Below are positions 35,971-47,264 of a DNA stretch of 64,000 nucleotides, in pieces (the first letter of the stretch is position 1; each line of letters starts with the position of its first letter). The stretch is taken from assembly GCA_050084515.1 (NCBI GenBank), contig CM114273.1:43586001-43650000 (forward strand), read 5' to 3'. Both the position numbers and the translations under genes were made by a program. The notes under the pieces were generated by a model. It was not told where the DNA came from. It made no database searches and saw nothing but the letters and a program-made list of their open reading frames with translations. The DNA is from Blasia pusilla. Its lineage: Eukaryota > Marchantiophyta > Marchantiopsida > Blasiales.

Positions 35971-38239
35971 TTAAAAATGAAACCCATGGTTGTTGTGAGG
36001 AAAAACTACTAGTAGCCCACTATTGTTTTGCTCCATAAGGCCATCAACCATATCCTTGCGGCGAGGGTAGCGGAGGAAACCACCCATGGGGATAATCTGA
36101 TTTTGCGTAGGAGTCAACGTGCACTCTTTTGGACTTACAAGACTGTTGGAATCTCCCAATTTTCTTATCTCCTTTAAGCGAAGACTCTCCCTTTGTATAT
36201 GGTTGTTCTTTTGCCTCTACAAGTACAAAATGATATATCTTGCTCTTACCAGATCCTATTACATTTGACACACTTCAAAAAAAACCAACCATGTCAATTT
36301 TGAGATCTCACTAAATGAGGAAATGACACTACTAATGAGTCTTTAATGGTCTCCTATACTAAGAAACACTCTTATTCACACTTATTGTGGCAAAAAATTA
36401 GTACTACCTGAAGAATCACACAAAGCTCCATCTCTCTATGTAGGCTCAATGGCTTCTGTTGAGAACCTTGCTCAAGTAAAGTTTTGGAAGTTGGGCTGAA
36501 ATCTTGAAGCACAGAATGACTTGGATCCACCCTAATAAGATCCCCCTCATCACTTGGATTCACCTTCTTAAGATCACCCTTATTTTTCTGCCCTTGTATA
36601 TCTTGGCAACAAGTTTCTCCTTCAACCACTACCCTATCTATTCCAATGGAAAGCATGGAAGAACGTCATTATGTCCCACTTTTCTTGCTGCTATATCTAT
36701 ATTGACATTATCTAAGCTAGAATCTGGAAGTTTCTCTTGAAATGGTTGCTTTGGCTCTTCTTCCACATTTGCACTTGTAGGAAACATACTCCAATCATCA
36801 TCATATATTCCAATCCTATCCACTTGTATCTCACTAAAAGTGGATCTTTTTCTTCTCTTTAAGAACCAAAATTGCCACTCTACACCATCTAATAACTCAC
36901 CACTCGTCTCACATCTACCTTCAGTGGAGAGAAGTGCTTCTATATCAGCTCGACTCCCTTTTGAATTTTTGGAGCACATGTCCACAATATGCTCTGGAAA
37001 AAAAATAGAGCAGCCTCGAACGTCAAGGTTATCAATAAAGAAACAACCTAAATCAACCTTTAGAACTATGTACTCTTCAGTCCAAGCTTTGATGTTCAGA
37101 TTCATCACTTGATGAGGTATCTTCTTTACAAACCTCCATTTGAATTATATTTGCAAAATCCTATGTGCTACTTCTAGTTCTTCGTTTTTTAATTCTATGG
37201 CTCCTAGTGTGTTTACTGTAGGCATCCTCTCTGGTTAGCTGGTTGGAGCACGCAAGCGAGTATAATCTCCATTATCCCGGTGATCCAATTTACTATCCTC
37301 TACAAATACTCGACGTGCCCGAGCTTCCTTGCGCGATACAACTTTCCACCCACTTCCCTCACTTCCATCGCCAAAAAAAACTTGCTCCACTTGAGATGGA
37401 TAGAAAGAGAACAGATTGGCTAACAGGAAGCCTTGCGCATCTCTTCTCATTGATTTTCTAGGGGACTCCCAGTGTGCTCTAACCCATCTCCCTCTCATCG
37501 ACACTACTGGTTGATCAACCAACCCATAATCAAAAGCGACTTTTTCTGTTAGTGTTCCAACATAAGAGTATGCATAATTGGATGGACTCATATTCTCATC
37601 CATAAAGTAAGCTCCTATGCCACAATCAAAAGTGGTAAATGAATTTACCCCATCTCGTCGCTCTACTCAGTAATGGTTTCTATATGCTTTCATACTTTTG
37701 TATGAAAGCATCTTCGCTTGAGATGGAATGGACAAGGAAAATGCAAATGGATCAAGTTCTAATGTCTTCTTTTAGCCTCAGCGATCATAGCTGAGTGAAT
37801 CCAATCTTCAAAGGGTAAGTTTGATTTTTCCAAGTTGTTCTTCCTACAAAAAAAAACCCTGATATAGAGATTGAAGGAATCTTGATCTTGAATTGACCAC
37901 TCCTTGTCAAAGGAATCCCAATCATGTCTACTCTTTGGGATGCAAAAAATTTGAAAGCGTTCAAATTGTTTCAGTTGCTCTTCTACTCTATGAAGAGATA
38001 GATAAGTCCCCCCTTTGCATTGATTACAAGGACATCTCACTCTCTTAATCCCCAAAACGTGCTCTCTTTGCCATAATTTGAAATCGTGTGCTAATGCTCG
38101 ATGTGGATGACCAAAAGGCAATCAACCTTGGGAGGTCATTGGTGGTTTCATGAGAATATATATTTGGATATCCAATACAAATGATAATAAGACAATAGAC
38201 TCCAATCAGACATAGCATGTATCGAGGTTTCCTAACCAT
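35971..38239 (-). pseudogene. CACTA (En/Spm)-type transposon protein remnant
   Basis: On the minus strand, 38121-37759 has a transposase-associated-type zinc segment (KRVRCPCNQCKGG followed by VEEQLKQFERF). 37603-37235 matches the pattern of DUF4216, which follows the transposase in CACTA elements (SYVGTLTEKVAFDYG, RGRWV, a PSQVEQVFFGDGS core, WKVV). 37108-36638 and 36656-35971 continue as unrecognised, charged frames. The transposase core that should lie between the first two domains is missing, so this is an internally deleted copy or a domesticated two-domain gene with decay. Terminal CACTA repeats were not established. Confidence 0.55.
37684..37711. repeat. 12-bp perfect hairpin
   Basis: ATGCTTTCATAC, four T, GTATGAAAGCAT. 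It sits between two frames of the CACTA remnant. Confidence 0.7.
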
Positions 38240-41200
38240 ACAACTTTCCTAAAATGCATGTATGTCTAAACATACTATTGCAAACGAGAGAAAAACACAA
38301 TTGAAGAGAGGGACAATGCGAAGGGCTTCTCAAGTACCTATAATGTATTTTGTTCACCAGTATCCTTTTGACGAACTATTTTAACTCCTTCGCACCTGTC
38401 ATCTATTACGTAGACTCCACTAGTAGATGGTTCACAACATACATCAGTAATGTATGAAACCAAATACATGTAACCACTTAAATTTTTTTTCCAAGCCCAG
38501 GTATAGTACTAGTGGGCCCATCAAGTTGTGGGCCGAGTAGGGTTTGGATTATGTGAGGTTAGGTAAGCATCCTTGTAAAAAAATGATCTTATACGATTTC
38601 TTATAAGGACACAATTGGTCATCATCATAACCACTTGGGAATGGCAAAATAAAGATAATATGAATTTGGCTATTGCCATGGCAATGGTTTATGGTGATGG
38701 GCTACCTAGCTTCTAAGATATCCTTCTACCATGAGCTATAGTAGTGGGCCCCACTTATTGCAATCCATATCCGTGGAGATATCAAAATTTATCCATTTCT
38801 GTGCAACCATAATATTGGGCATCTTGAAGTATATTTAGTTGATTAATATATGGATCAAAGCTCAAGTTTAGGGTGATACGTTCCTTTTGTTGAGATGCGT
38901 CAAGAACCTAATATAGAGAGGATTGTGGCAATATTACTAATTGTGAGGTGGGGTTGGGTAACTCAATCAACGAAGGCTAGCCTCTATAAAGCAAGCTCTA
39001 TTGCAAGTTGATTGTGAGAATCCTTTGGATTGTTTGGGAAAGTTCGTTATCGCTTTCATGATGAGGTTTATGGGTCTTCCAACTTATCAAGGATTTTCAA
39101 GCGGGGATGTAACACGGAAAAATTACTTATGGAAGCCATTCTACTTTGTATGTATCCTTGTTTGGTTATCAATTCTTAACAAAATTTTTAGAAACAAGGG
39201 ATCGACCTCCAATTATATCCAGCATGTAGGAGGACGTCATGTATAATTAAACTTAGTACGTGATCTACCTTCTGAATATTGGCTGTACATGTAAGATTGT
39301 TATGAATTGGGAAATGTGGAACTCCTCATGTATCCATTGCAAAGAGGATAAGGTGAGTAAATGTCAATGAATACAACACTCATCATTGATTTGGGAAAGA
39401 TACTTAGCCTCTAAGTCATTACCTACAACATTGTATTTTTATGATTATTTTGGAGCAATATGAAGTCCAAGTTACATGCAACTTGGTGGCCAATATCCAA
39501 TGGCAACTTTCGAGGCCTCAATTTTGATTGCCTAGTCTAATTAGTTGTTAATCTTTCATGTTCTCTACATATATAGGAGCACTCTTGGATTACTCATCAA
39601 GGAAGATGATCTACAAGGTCGTGGCCAAATACGACCATGTCATAGATGTGTCATGATTATCAATTAAGTAGACACAAGAAATATGGCATATAGAGCTGTA
39701 AAGCAAGAGGATGAATATTTGTGGTAAGCAGGGTGAGAAACTTTACGTGAAAAAAACTCAAGAAATTACTAGTTAGACTAGAATAAAATGAAGTAATATT
39801 ATTTATAGTGAATGAATTCAGTAACAACATGGGGATGGAATGGGCATGTTGCATAGTCTAATTGCATGTATGTGCATTCCACGGTATCAAGTGTCTAATT
39901 CGTGATGAATGGAAGCGTTGGGCTTGATAAGGTCTAGTGGAAGCTGAATTAGAGTCCTCAGAGTAGAGATGTGTGGAGGAAGACAAATGACACTAAGGCG
40001 TGCATGTCTTACTCTTGCAATGCAAATTGCTTATTGTAGTCCGGTAAATTTTCTCAGTTGTCTCTAGATAATCATAATGTTAGCTACACATGCCCTAATA
40101 ATTTAGCCTAGCCAAAATATGGCTGAAAATAGCTTCGTATTAGTTGAAAAGGTAGTGATAATAGAGAACATCAACACTAAATGCAAATGGAATATATGAT
40201 GTTTTGCTCAAAACCCGTATAATCTGCTTAACCAAATATATACTCAAGGTTTAAAACTTTAAGGGCTAAGGATATATGAGGTATAAATGTTTCAATTATG
40301 CTTAGGGTTTATGAATAGAAGCTCTAATTGCAACGCTTTCCTATTTGTAAAGAGGATGGAAATCACAAACCAAATTGCTAGCAAAGTAGCAGTGTCTTCT
40401 CCTATCTTATTATTAAACATCAAGAGGAAAAAAAAGTAAAGAGAATCAACTATTTAGCACAAGATTCTAACATGAAGCATAAATCAAAAGTAGAGTCACA
40501 TCCTTCTCTGTTAATGATAATGAGGAACTAAAGAAATTCAAGTTGCAAGCACGGTACAAAAACGGGAGTCCCCATAGAAAATTTCAGTGGTTTGGAGTAT
40601 TACTCACCTCTGCTAATGTGGAGATCCCTGATACACTCGAGTAAGCTACTAGAAAATCTGTTAGGAAGAAATATGGGAGTATTAGAGGAAATTCATAAAA
40701 CTCAGTAAAAATGGAAAATCTTTGTTAATTTGATTTAAACAAGTGTATCTAAGAAAAGGACTTTGGTGATAGTGTATTAGCATCTAATAAAAATCTAGTC
40801 TAGGCAACATTAGCCTATCAAATCTTTAGAAGAATAGTAGTCATATGGTTGATTTAGTGACAAACAACGTCCCTTTGCCAAACACTCTAGAAACTGCCAC
40901 GAAGCTGCCCAAATTTCCACGCATATGGGATTTAGTGGATACAATGAAGCCAAGAGATTCATTTATGACTCACAATCCTATATTTGTTTTTGAGTCGTAG
41001 CTCCTTGCTTTGGCAGTTAAGGACTGTGTTCGCTTACATATACGTTGGATATAAGCATTTACTCTACTTGTGACGTACTTAATATTTTATGAGGCCATGG
41101 GACATTACGATAGTCTTAAAAAATCTTGGGAGGAAATAATGTCAAGTAAAGCCTTACAAGTTTTCCATAATGGGCTGATGATCTCGCTTGATAGTCAAAG

Positions 41201-41441
41201 ACAAAAGTACTTGCTCAACTTGGTTTGCTAGGATGTAGATGTCAAGAATAGTAAAACAAGAAAGACAACTTTTGCACAACAAAAATCACAATGATCGTGG
41301 GATCAAGGAAAAATACGATTGCTCCCAAATTTTTTGCTTGCCGCTTGTATTATAAATGTAAGGAGCACTACAAAAGTAAGAGAGCCGTACTCAAAATCGT
41401 CACGCTAGAGTGAAACTAAACACCAAGCGCAAGCAAGGAGG
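38240..41441. other. Spacer; one coding-like stretch of unknown origin
   Basis: Mostly AT-rich with no recognised domain. Around 40855-40998 the plus strand reads for ~48 codons with gene-like composition (LPKFPRIWDLVDTMKPRDSF) before TAG, which could be a piece of a plant or transposon gene. The open frame 39001-39246 resembles nothing known. Confidence 0.35.
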
Positions 41442-41875
41442 TATCACGATTATTAGGATAGAAGCATGAGTAGTGGAGGACATGCCCAAGAGGTCGAGGA
41501 ATTGTTAGGAAATAGATCGGTTCGGCTCATTTGGGCCATATTGAGAAGCTTGCTATTTTAGGCGTCTACCATTTTGAGTATATGATCGACTTTCTATTTT
41601 TGGTAAGTGGCCCTTGACATGTCCCAAGAGGTGACTTGGGAGAATAGGTTACCATGGAGAGAGCTTGGGAGGGGGAGGGAATACCTCAAAGAGAGAGAGT
41701 TTGAGAGCTCATTCTCTCTTTGTTGAACCTCATTGGCCAAGCCATAGTCCCTTGCCTTGTGAGTGTAACCCAAGCCTCTCATTAGGAGAGTGGGTTTGGT
41801 TTGACATGAGAGAGAGTGCACACCTTTGAGAGTTATGGTGTGAGATGGTGTAGAGAGATTGGATCTTACTTTACA
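41442..41875 (+). repeat. 5' LTR core of the gypsy element
   Basis: Aligns with 52124-52630, with two short deletions relative to it: TATCACGATTATTAGGATAG versus TGTCACGATTGTTAGGATAG at the start, and CTTACTTTACA versus CTTACTTTATT at the end. It is preceded by GGAGG; GAGGA follows 52757, a possible 4-base target duplication. It lacks the 126-base segment that flanks the 3' copy on both sides. Confidence 0.75.
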
Positions 41876-43545
41876 AAGAGAGAATGAGAGAATGAGAGAG
41901 TGAGAGAGTGAGAGAGCTTCATGGTGGAGCTCGCTGGTCACTCACTTTTTTTTTCAGGTTGGGGACCGTATTCCCCGTTGAGCAGCTCATGGGAGTGCTC
42001 ACCGGAGCAAGGGATGTTTTAATTTTTCTTTGCATTTGCCGATTTTTCGTGTGGAACAGTGGCGCGCGGAAGCGTTGCCTAATTTCTAATAGAGATTGAT
42101 TATGGGGGCGGGTTGCTCCATGCCGGTGCTCTCGGGAGCACCATGGAGCTTGCTGATTTGTATTTTTATAGGTTTTACATTTTCGTCGGGAGAAATCAGT
42201 GCGAAAGCGCTGCCAAATTTTGTGTAGGAGAAAGAGAAATTGGGCTTTACGACAATCCCTGTCAATTTTAACAAGAATTTCCAATTCCAAATATTTTTTG
42301 ACGCTGTTGTAGATTGTGAAGTTGTGCATGTTGTGCAAGAAACAATGCGCAAGTTGGAGTTGCGAGTAAAAAGTTATGGTTAATCTTGAAAATTTTCCAT
42401 TGCTCGGCGATTTTTAGGGTTAAATTGTTCAAACCCTAAATCAGACGCCACGCCGGCGGCGGCCATCGCCGTCATAGTCACCATCACTGGTCAACGGTCA
42501 ATAGTCACTGTTGATGGTCAACTATCACCGTCAATGGTCAATTGTCACCGTCACCGTCAACGGTCCACTGGCCACTGTCGGCCATTGCCATTGCCCGACG
42601 TTGCTCAGAGCCGCATTCGGCCGTTTTCCACCCATTGGTTGCCATTTCTGCCTTTACGAAGTGGAGGGTTTTCCATGACCATCTTTGATTCTCTGACTTG
42701 CGCCGCCACCACGTACTTTGGTTTGGCCGCCATCGTCATCGCAGTTTCGTCATCAACCACTGATGGTAGATGACCTTCGGTTATGGTGTTTGAGTTCTGA
42801 TTTCATGCTGCTATGTTGTGATTGGTAGCCGCTCGACGACGATCAAGTACCGTGCTGTGAAGCCCGTAGCCGCAACGCATCGCCGATTGCCGCGTGGTGC
42901 TGCTCGTGGCCGCACCGTACCGTCTCGATCATAGAGGCGCACCGTCATTGTGGAGCACATTGTGGGTTTATTGTTTATTGAGGAGGGTATGCCGCCAAGT
43001 GCCGCATCCCACCATCAAGGGCCGTGCCTTTATGGCCGTGTGCAACGCCGCACCGTTATGTTGGAACGAGCACTGTCCATCGAGGAGTTTCGAGTAGCGT
43101 CAATACGCGAGGAGTATGACTTGCTGATTGGAGGAGTTGTCTCCACGACCAAGTTGGGGTCGAGATTTGCAGTTGCTGAGGAGCGACATCGACATGTGTT
43201 CAGGTTACCCATTCTCGTCATTTATCCTGCATGAAAGGGATTCTGGGATTTGGGTAGTTTATGTGGGGATATTGGGTTGTGTGGATGCTGAGAGCATCAT
43301 TTATGTATGTGGTTTAGGGGACATAGACCTCTGTGGGATGTCCGGAGTTGAGGGTAGGTTGTCGATAAGATGATAGCTTGGTGGATTTGTCGCACCACGC
43401 CGCTTGGTCCCGCACGTTACACGTCTCGGGGAGGGAGAGTGTAGATCGAGTGCCGCATGTTTGGGATGAGTGATTGAGGGATTACTCACGAGGTTGAGAG
43501 TGATCGTGTGAGAGGGGCATGAGGGCTATCACGCCGTCCTTTTAG
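41876..43545 (+). other. Leader of the gypsy element with a TTGAC-box cluster
   Basis: Untranslated-looking sequence between the LTR core and gag. At 42480-42560 imperfect short repeats of GGTCAA/GTCAAT give about six GTCAA (TTGAC, the WRKY W-box core) in 80 bases. No clear primer binding site was seen. Confidence 0.45.
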
Positions 43546-43788
43546 GATTTTGAGAGGCAAGGTAGTGGACCTGAGAGTAACTCTGGAGGGTTTACCTGGA
43601 GTGGTGCGAGGTTTCAAGGGTCTCCACGTGAGAGACCACCTCGATCTCCTTATGTGTCATCTTCAGACAAGGGGGAGCATATAGAGGTGTTTGTGAGCAC
43701 ATCGCCACACATTGTGAGTGGTCCTACCAGTTGGGTGTACGAGATGGACGATCGGGTAGAGGACCGCGTAGGTTTTCAGGTGCAGTAG
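43546..43788 (+). pseudogene. Gag N-terminal fragment of the gypsy element
   Basis: An open frame from after the TAG at 43543 to the TAG at 43786-43788, with SGGFTWSGARF and a conserved W-x-MDD position. The second gypsy element has SGGFTRSGLRY and WDMDG in the same context at 62150-62310. The fragment stops where the nested insertion begins. Confidence 0.6.
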
Positions 43789-45023
43789 GTGTCTTACCAG
43801 GTAATACATGACCAGCACACAACCCAGGTGAAAATGTTGCTAGTTCCACCAGTTCGGTCCCATGTAAGAGCTTAGGGCCATATCAAAAGATTAGAACTCG
43901 AAGATGTACTCCTTAACAGTTGTAAACCCCACCTCTTTACCTTAAGAGGCTAGAGAAACCCTCTCCACTTAAGTATCACAATCCTGTCCTCACCCTACTA
44001 ACCAAAAACTCCTTCCATTCTCTTGAGTGCTTTGAGTGGAGTGGCTAGTGGAACCCAACAAGCACACTCTACTTAGAAATCACAGTCAAGAATGACCAGG
44101 GCAGCATAAGGTCCTCCAATGTGATGCCTTGGACTAGTTGAATGTACCAAGGAAATCCTCTAAAGCACACCCAACTCCTAACCGATCAGGTAGTGCAATC
44201 ACCTTTTTCTCCTCACCGAGTATCTTTTTCAACCAGCACACCTACTCAAGGCTCACAACTAGAGACTACTAAAGAACATAAGGCCATCCAATACGCTGTC
44301 TAGTATAATCATCCACCCCAGGGTAGCTTGAAAGGGAAGCAACTCTCTATTTGCTCAAACCAACACCCACATCCCTTCTTCTTCTCCTCTTACCTTGCTG
44401 ATCCTTTGTTCTCCCTTCTTGTTCAGGTAGTAGGAGACTAAACAGGCTGAGCCCATGGTCTTCTACCTATAGGGAAGCTCAAGCATGACCCTCTCTCTCT
44501 CCACTCACTAATCTCTTATCACTTACCAGACTTGGAAGTCCAGGTTGTCACACCCTGGAAGTAATCAGTGATTGGTGTCAAAGGCCATACTCAGGTGGGC
44601 AGAACAGCAAGCTTTCCAAGCACACCTTGGTGGAGCACAATCTTGGAACCCAAGCTTGCCTCCCCTCTACTGGTATAGCCTCTTGTCCACTCACTACACT
44701 TTTGAATGATTAGTTGAACCAGCTCCAAGAATCTCACTTCATCAAGCCCCCCAACTCATCACTCAATCATGCACAAACTCAGATACAGGGCAGTGGAGTG
44801 AAATCATTTCACAAGGCATCTACTCCAAGGCACCTACTGCCTGAAAATTTCTACCTCATCTACTTCTGAACCTGTCCTAACTAAAGTCTCTTGAGCAGCA
44901 TTGATGGCATAGGTTTGACTTGTCTCTTGGACATGCTTGAAGGTAAGATCTACCTTTACATTCTTCCCATGCTTGCTTCTTCTCAAGCTGGTTCGAGCCC
45001 TGCCCTCAGTTCACACCTCCACT

Positions 45024-45141
45024 CAGCTCCACCTGCACAAATCACTCCTTGGATCCTCTCAGCTCCACCTACACAAATCACTCCTTGGATGCTCTCAGCT
45101 CCACCTGCAAAAATCACTCCTTGGATGCTCTCAGCTCTACC
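45024..45141 (+). repeat. Tandem 36-base repeat, three copies and a partial fourth
   Basis: Copies at 45024, 45060 and 45096, each beginning CAGCTCCACC and containing AATCACTCCTTGGAT, with a partial at 45132. The period is a multiple of three, so a plus-strand frame reads as a 12-residue repeat, but nothing shows it is translated. Confidence 0.9.
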
Positions 45142-45564
45142 AGGCCTTCAAATGAGGTCCTCTAGGATTCCATAAGTAATCTTCTAGCCCACAAGAGCTC
45201 AAGCATTCGATCTCAGTCCTCGTTGAGTATCCTATGCTCCTCATTACTTGCTGAAAACTCTTCTGGGTGACCTCCATAGTGTAGAGCATCTCAAGGCGAA
45301 GCCATACCATCAATCAGATCAAGATTTGGTCAACTAGTGCTCTAGGTAGCAGCCCTCGAATAGCCTGCCCTCCTGTTTTCCAAAAATCTAGACTCCTTGC
45401 CTTTCTAATCTACCTTGAGAATTCTAGCCCAACATCCAATGTCTTGATTCAACTGTATCAGCTTGAAGAGCATCCAAAGACCTTTCCAACGAGCCCTTTA
45501 AATCACCAAACCGATCAGCCATGCTCCAATTGTCAACACCTGATTCTCCCCTCTATGTTGGCCA

Positions 45565-46111
45565 TCATAGCTTCGAGCTCTGATAAGGTCCAAGACAGCG
45601 AATGTGCAGTTTTCTCGGAACCTTTTTGTGTCGACTGTCAAACGTCAGCCCTAGGTCCCCATCCTTTACTGGATCATGGTTGATTCGGTGTTGCTCTGTT
45701 ATAGCCTGAATCACCTCATTAATGAAGTGCAAACCTCTATCACTCACTAACTCCCATGGAGCACCAAACCTCATGAGAATATGCTCATACAAGAACCTCC
45801 CAGCAGTTTCACCATCATTCTTCCTTTGTTGCTGGACTGCCTTGATCTTCTCCAAATGCTGCCTCTCTCTCCTCCTCTAGTGCATAAATCATATCCAGTC
45901 TGCTATCCATGCCACCTTCAGGTTGGAAGTGTTCTTCTAGAGTATGATCAGCCTTCAACTCCAACTCTACTACCGAGAGTGGGTTCTGCCCATACACCAA
46001 GAAGTAGGGACTTTTCCCTATTGTACTCTTCTCAGCTGTGTTGTAAGCATGAACAGCTGAAGCTAATTTCCTATCCCAATCTGATCTGTGAGCTGCCCCC
46101 ATCTTGGTCAA
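45565..46111 (-). pseudogene. Scrambled gypsy integrase fragment
   Basis: Reading the minus strand, 46111-45870 has the late integrase core (DWDRKLASAVHAYNTAEKS, then SPYFLVYGQNPL). After the LEKIKAVQQQRKN linker comes GRFLYEHILMRFGAPWELVS and DRGLHFINEVIQ, which in every gypsy integrase I know precedes that segment. The C-terminal FDSRHKK..KLHIRCLGPYQ then follows. An upstream integrase piece of ~45 codons is therefore inserted into the tail. Confidence 0.7.
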
Positions 46112-46199
46112 AATAGCACCAATGATCCCATTTAAATTGCAAATTGTTGTTCTAGCTCCTTCTACTCACCTAACTAGAGTCCCAAAAGTATCTAACAGA

Positions 46200-46761
46200 C
46201 ATGGGAGCCACTTATGAAGGGGCGCATAGTAGGCACGATTGAGTTGCACAATTTCATAACAGAGTTTAGGAGTTGGTGCGACTCCCAACGGACCAGAAAC
46301 TCTAGAGAATTCAACCCATTAACACCATGGAAGGGTATGTTCCAACATTTAGAGGGGGCGCCCATGGACGATTACCATGAGTTCTCTCAGAGATATGCAC
46401 GTGAAATCCAGGCGTGGAGGCTCTATTATGACCCATATTATGTGTCATGGACGGAGCCATTCCCAGATGAAGAGGAGGAGTCAGGAGAGGCTACTTCCTC
46501 TTCCACTAGTGACATTTTAGGAAGGGTCACTCGCACGGGAGCAGTTGCACCGTCTAGTCGGGTTCGTCCCAAGTTCAACCCTGTAGTTGAGTTTTTTCTG
46601 AGTTGAGGGTGAGCTACCAGGGGGTACGGACGGAGAAGTTGCGGAGCATCCTCGACTTCCAGAGGCGCCTGGGTGAGAGTTTGCGTGAGGCTTACACTCG
46701 CTTGCGCCGGTTGATCAATGTCACTCAGGGGGTGACAGAGGCTCATGCTATCCTATCATGA
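46200..46761 (+). pseudogene. Gag C-terminal part of the gypsy element
   Basis: GTIELHNFITEFRSWCD, WKGMFQHLEGAPMDDYHEF and YVSWT match the second element's gag (GTIELEDFIQEFDTWCD, PMDDYHEF, YVSIT) at 62360-62580. A frameshift near 46600 separates the first part (to 46606) from YQGVRTEKLRS..SLREAYTRLRRL (to 46761). The second element continues with ~600 further bases including a zinc knuckle; here the sequence jumps straight to the post-protease region, so that part is deleted. Confidence 0.75.
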
Positions 46762-47264
46762 TACGCGATGCTGGACCGGACCCTCAGGACACGGGTGCGG
46801 GAGGGGTGCTTCTTATGAACACCTCCCCTACATTGAGAGATGTTTATAGGACCGCCGAGAGCCGATGTGGAGTGTTGTCCATTCCGGATATAGACATCCT
46901 TGGGTGGAGCGAGTATCACACAGTATATCACCCGATAGAAGGTCGTGGTGAGGATTCGCCGGGACATCCTACAGATGAGTCCGTGGCGCGAGCCAAGGCG
47001 ATAGTGACTAATGTAGAGTCCTACGACGTCTTGGTTGGGAAAACCCAACCAAGACGTCAGTCTCCCAGTAATCCAGGGAAAACCCCGATGGGGTTTTCCC
47101 TGGATTACTGGGAGGAGTCAGCATCCTACAGACCAAGATGGGAGTCACGTGATGGGCGCCTTAGCTTATTAACCGTTCGATTCACATGTGCAGTGATCGA
47201 GCGACGGCCAAGAGAGCTGGCGACCTTAGCAGCATTTAGCAGTGCAATCACTTGGCCTAGGTAG
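46758..47264 (+). pseudogene. Post-protease-like region of the gypsy pol
   Basis: One open frame of 168 codons. ESYDVLVGK followed by LDYWEESASYRPRWESRDGR resembles the segment after the retropepsin in related gypsy polyproteins (a YRPGWQ-type motif, from memory). The catalytic D-S/T-G of the protease is not seen. The frame contains a 39-base snap-back insertion (see 47028-47114) that keeps the frame open. Confidence 0.5.
47028..47114. repeat. Two adjacent perfect hairpins formed by a snap-back insertion
   Basis: GACGTCTTGGTTGGG-AAAA-reverse complement (47028-47061), directly followed by a 25-base perfect inverted repeat, arms 47062-47086 and 47090-47114, with spacer GAT. Removing 39 bases after GGGAAAACC leaves GKTPMGFSLDYW in frame. 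The inserted bases are the reverse complement of flanking sequence from both sides. Confidence 0.85.

Larger units (their letters stand above)
43789..46195 (-). mobile_element. Nested retroelement fragment inside gag
   Basis: About 2.4 kb separates the two halves of gag and has no counterpart in the second gypsy element. It contains integrase sequence of a different gypsy lineage on the minus strand (45565-46111) and a 36-base tandem repeat (45024-45141). The rest (43789-45000) is non-coding and may be an LTR. Exact ends and target duplication were not resolved. Confidence 0.55.

Noticed and set aside
44985-45000. GGTTCGAGCC, resembling a tRNA T-arm
   Set aside because: No acceptor stem, anticodon arm or upstream box A at proper spacing.
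45024-45141. CRISPR-like array
   Set aside because: Units are directly adjacent without spacers; a simple tandem repeat in a plant-type genome.
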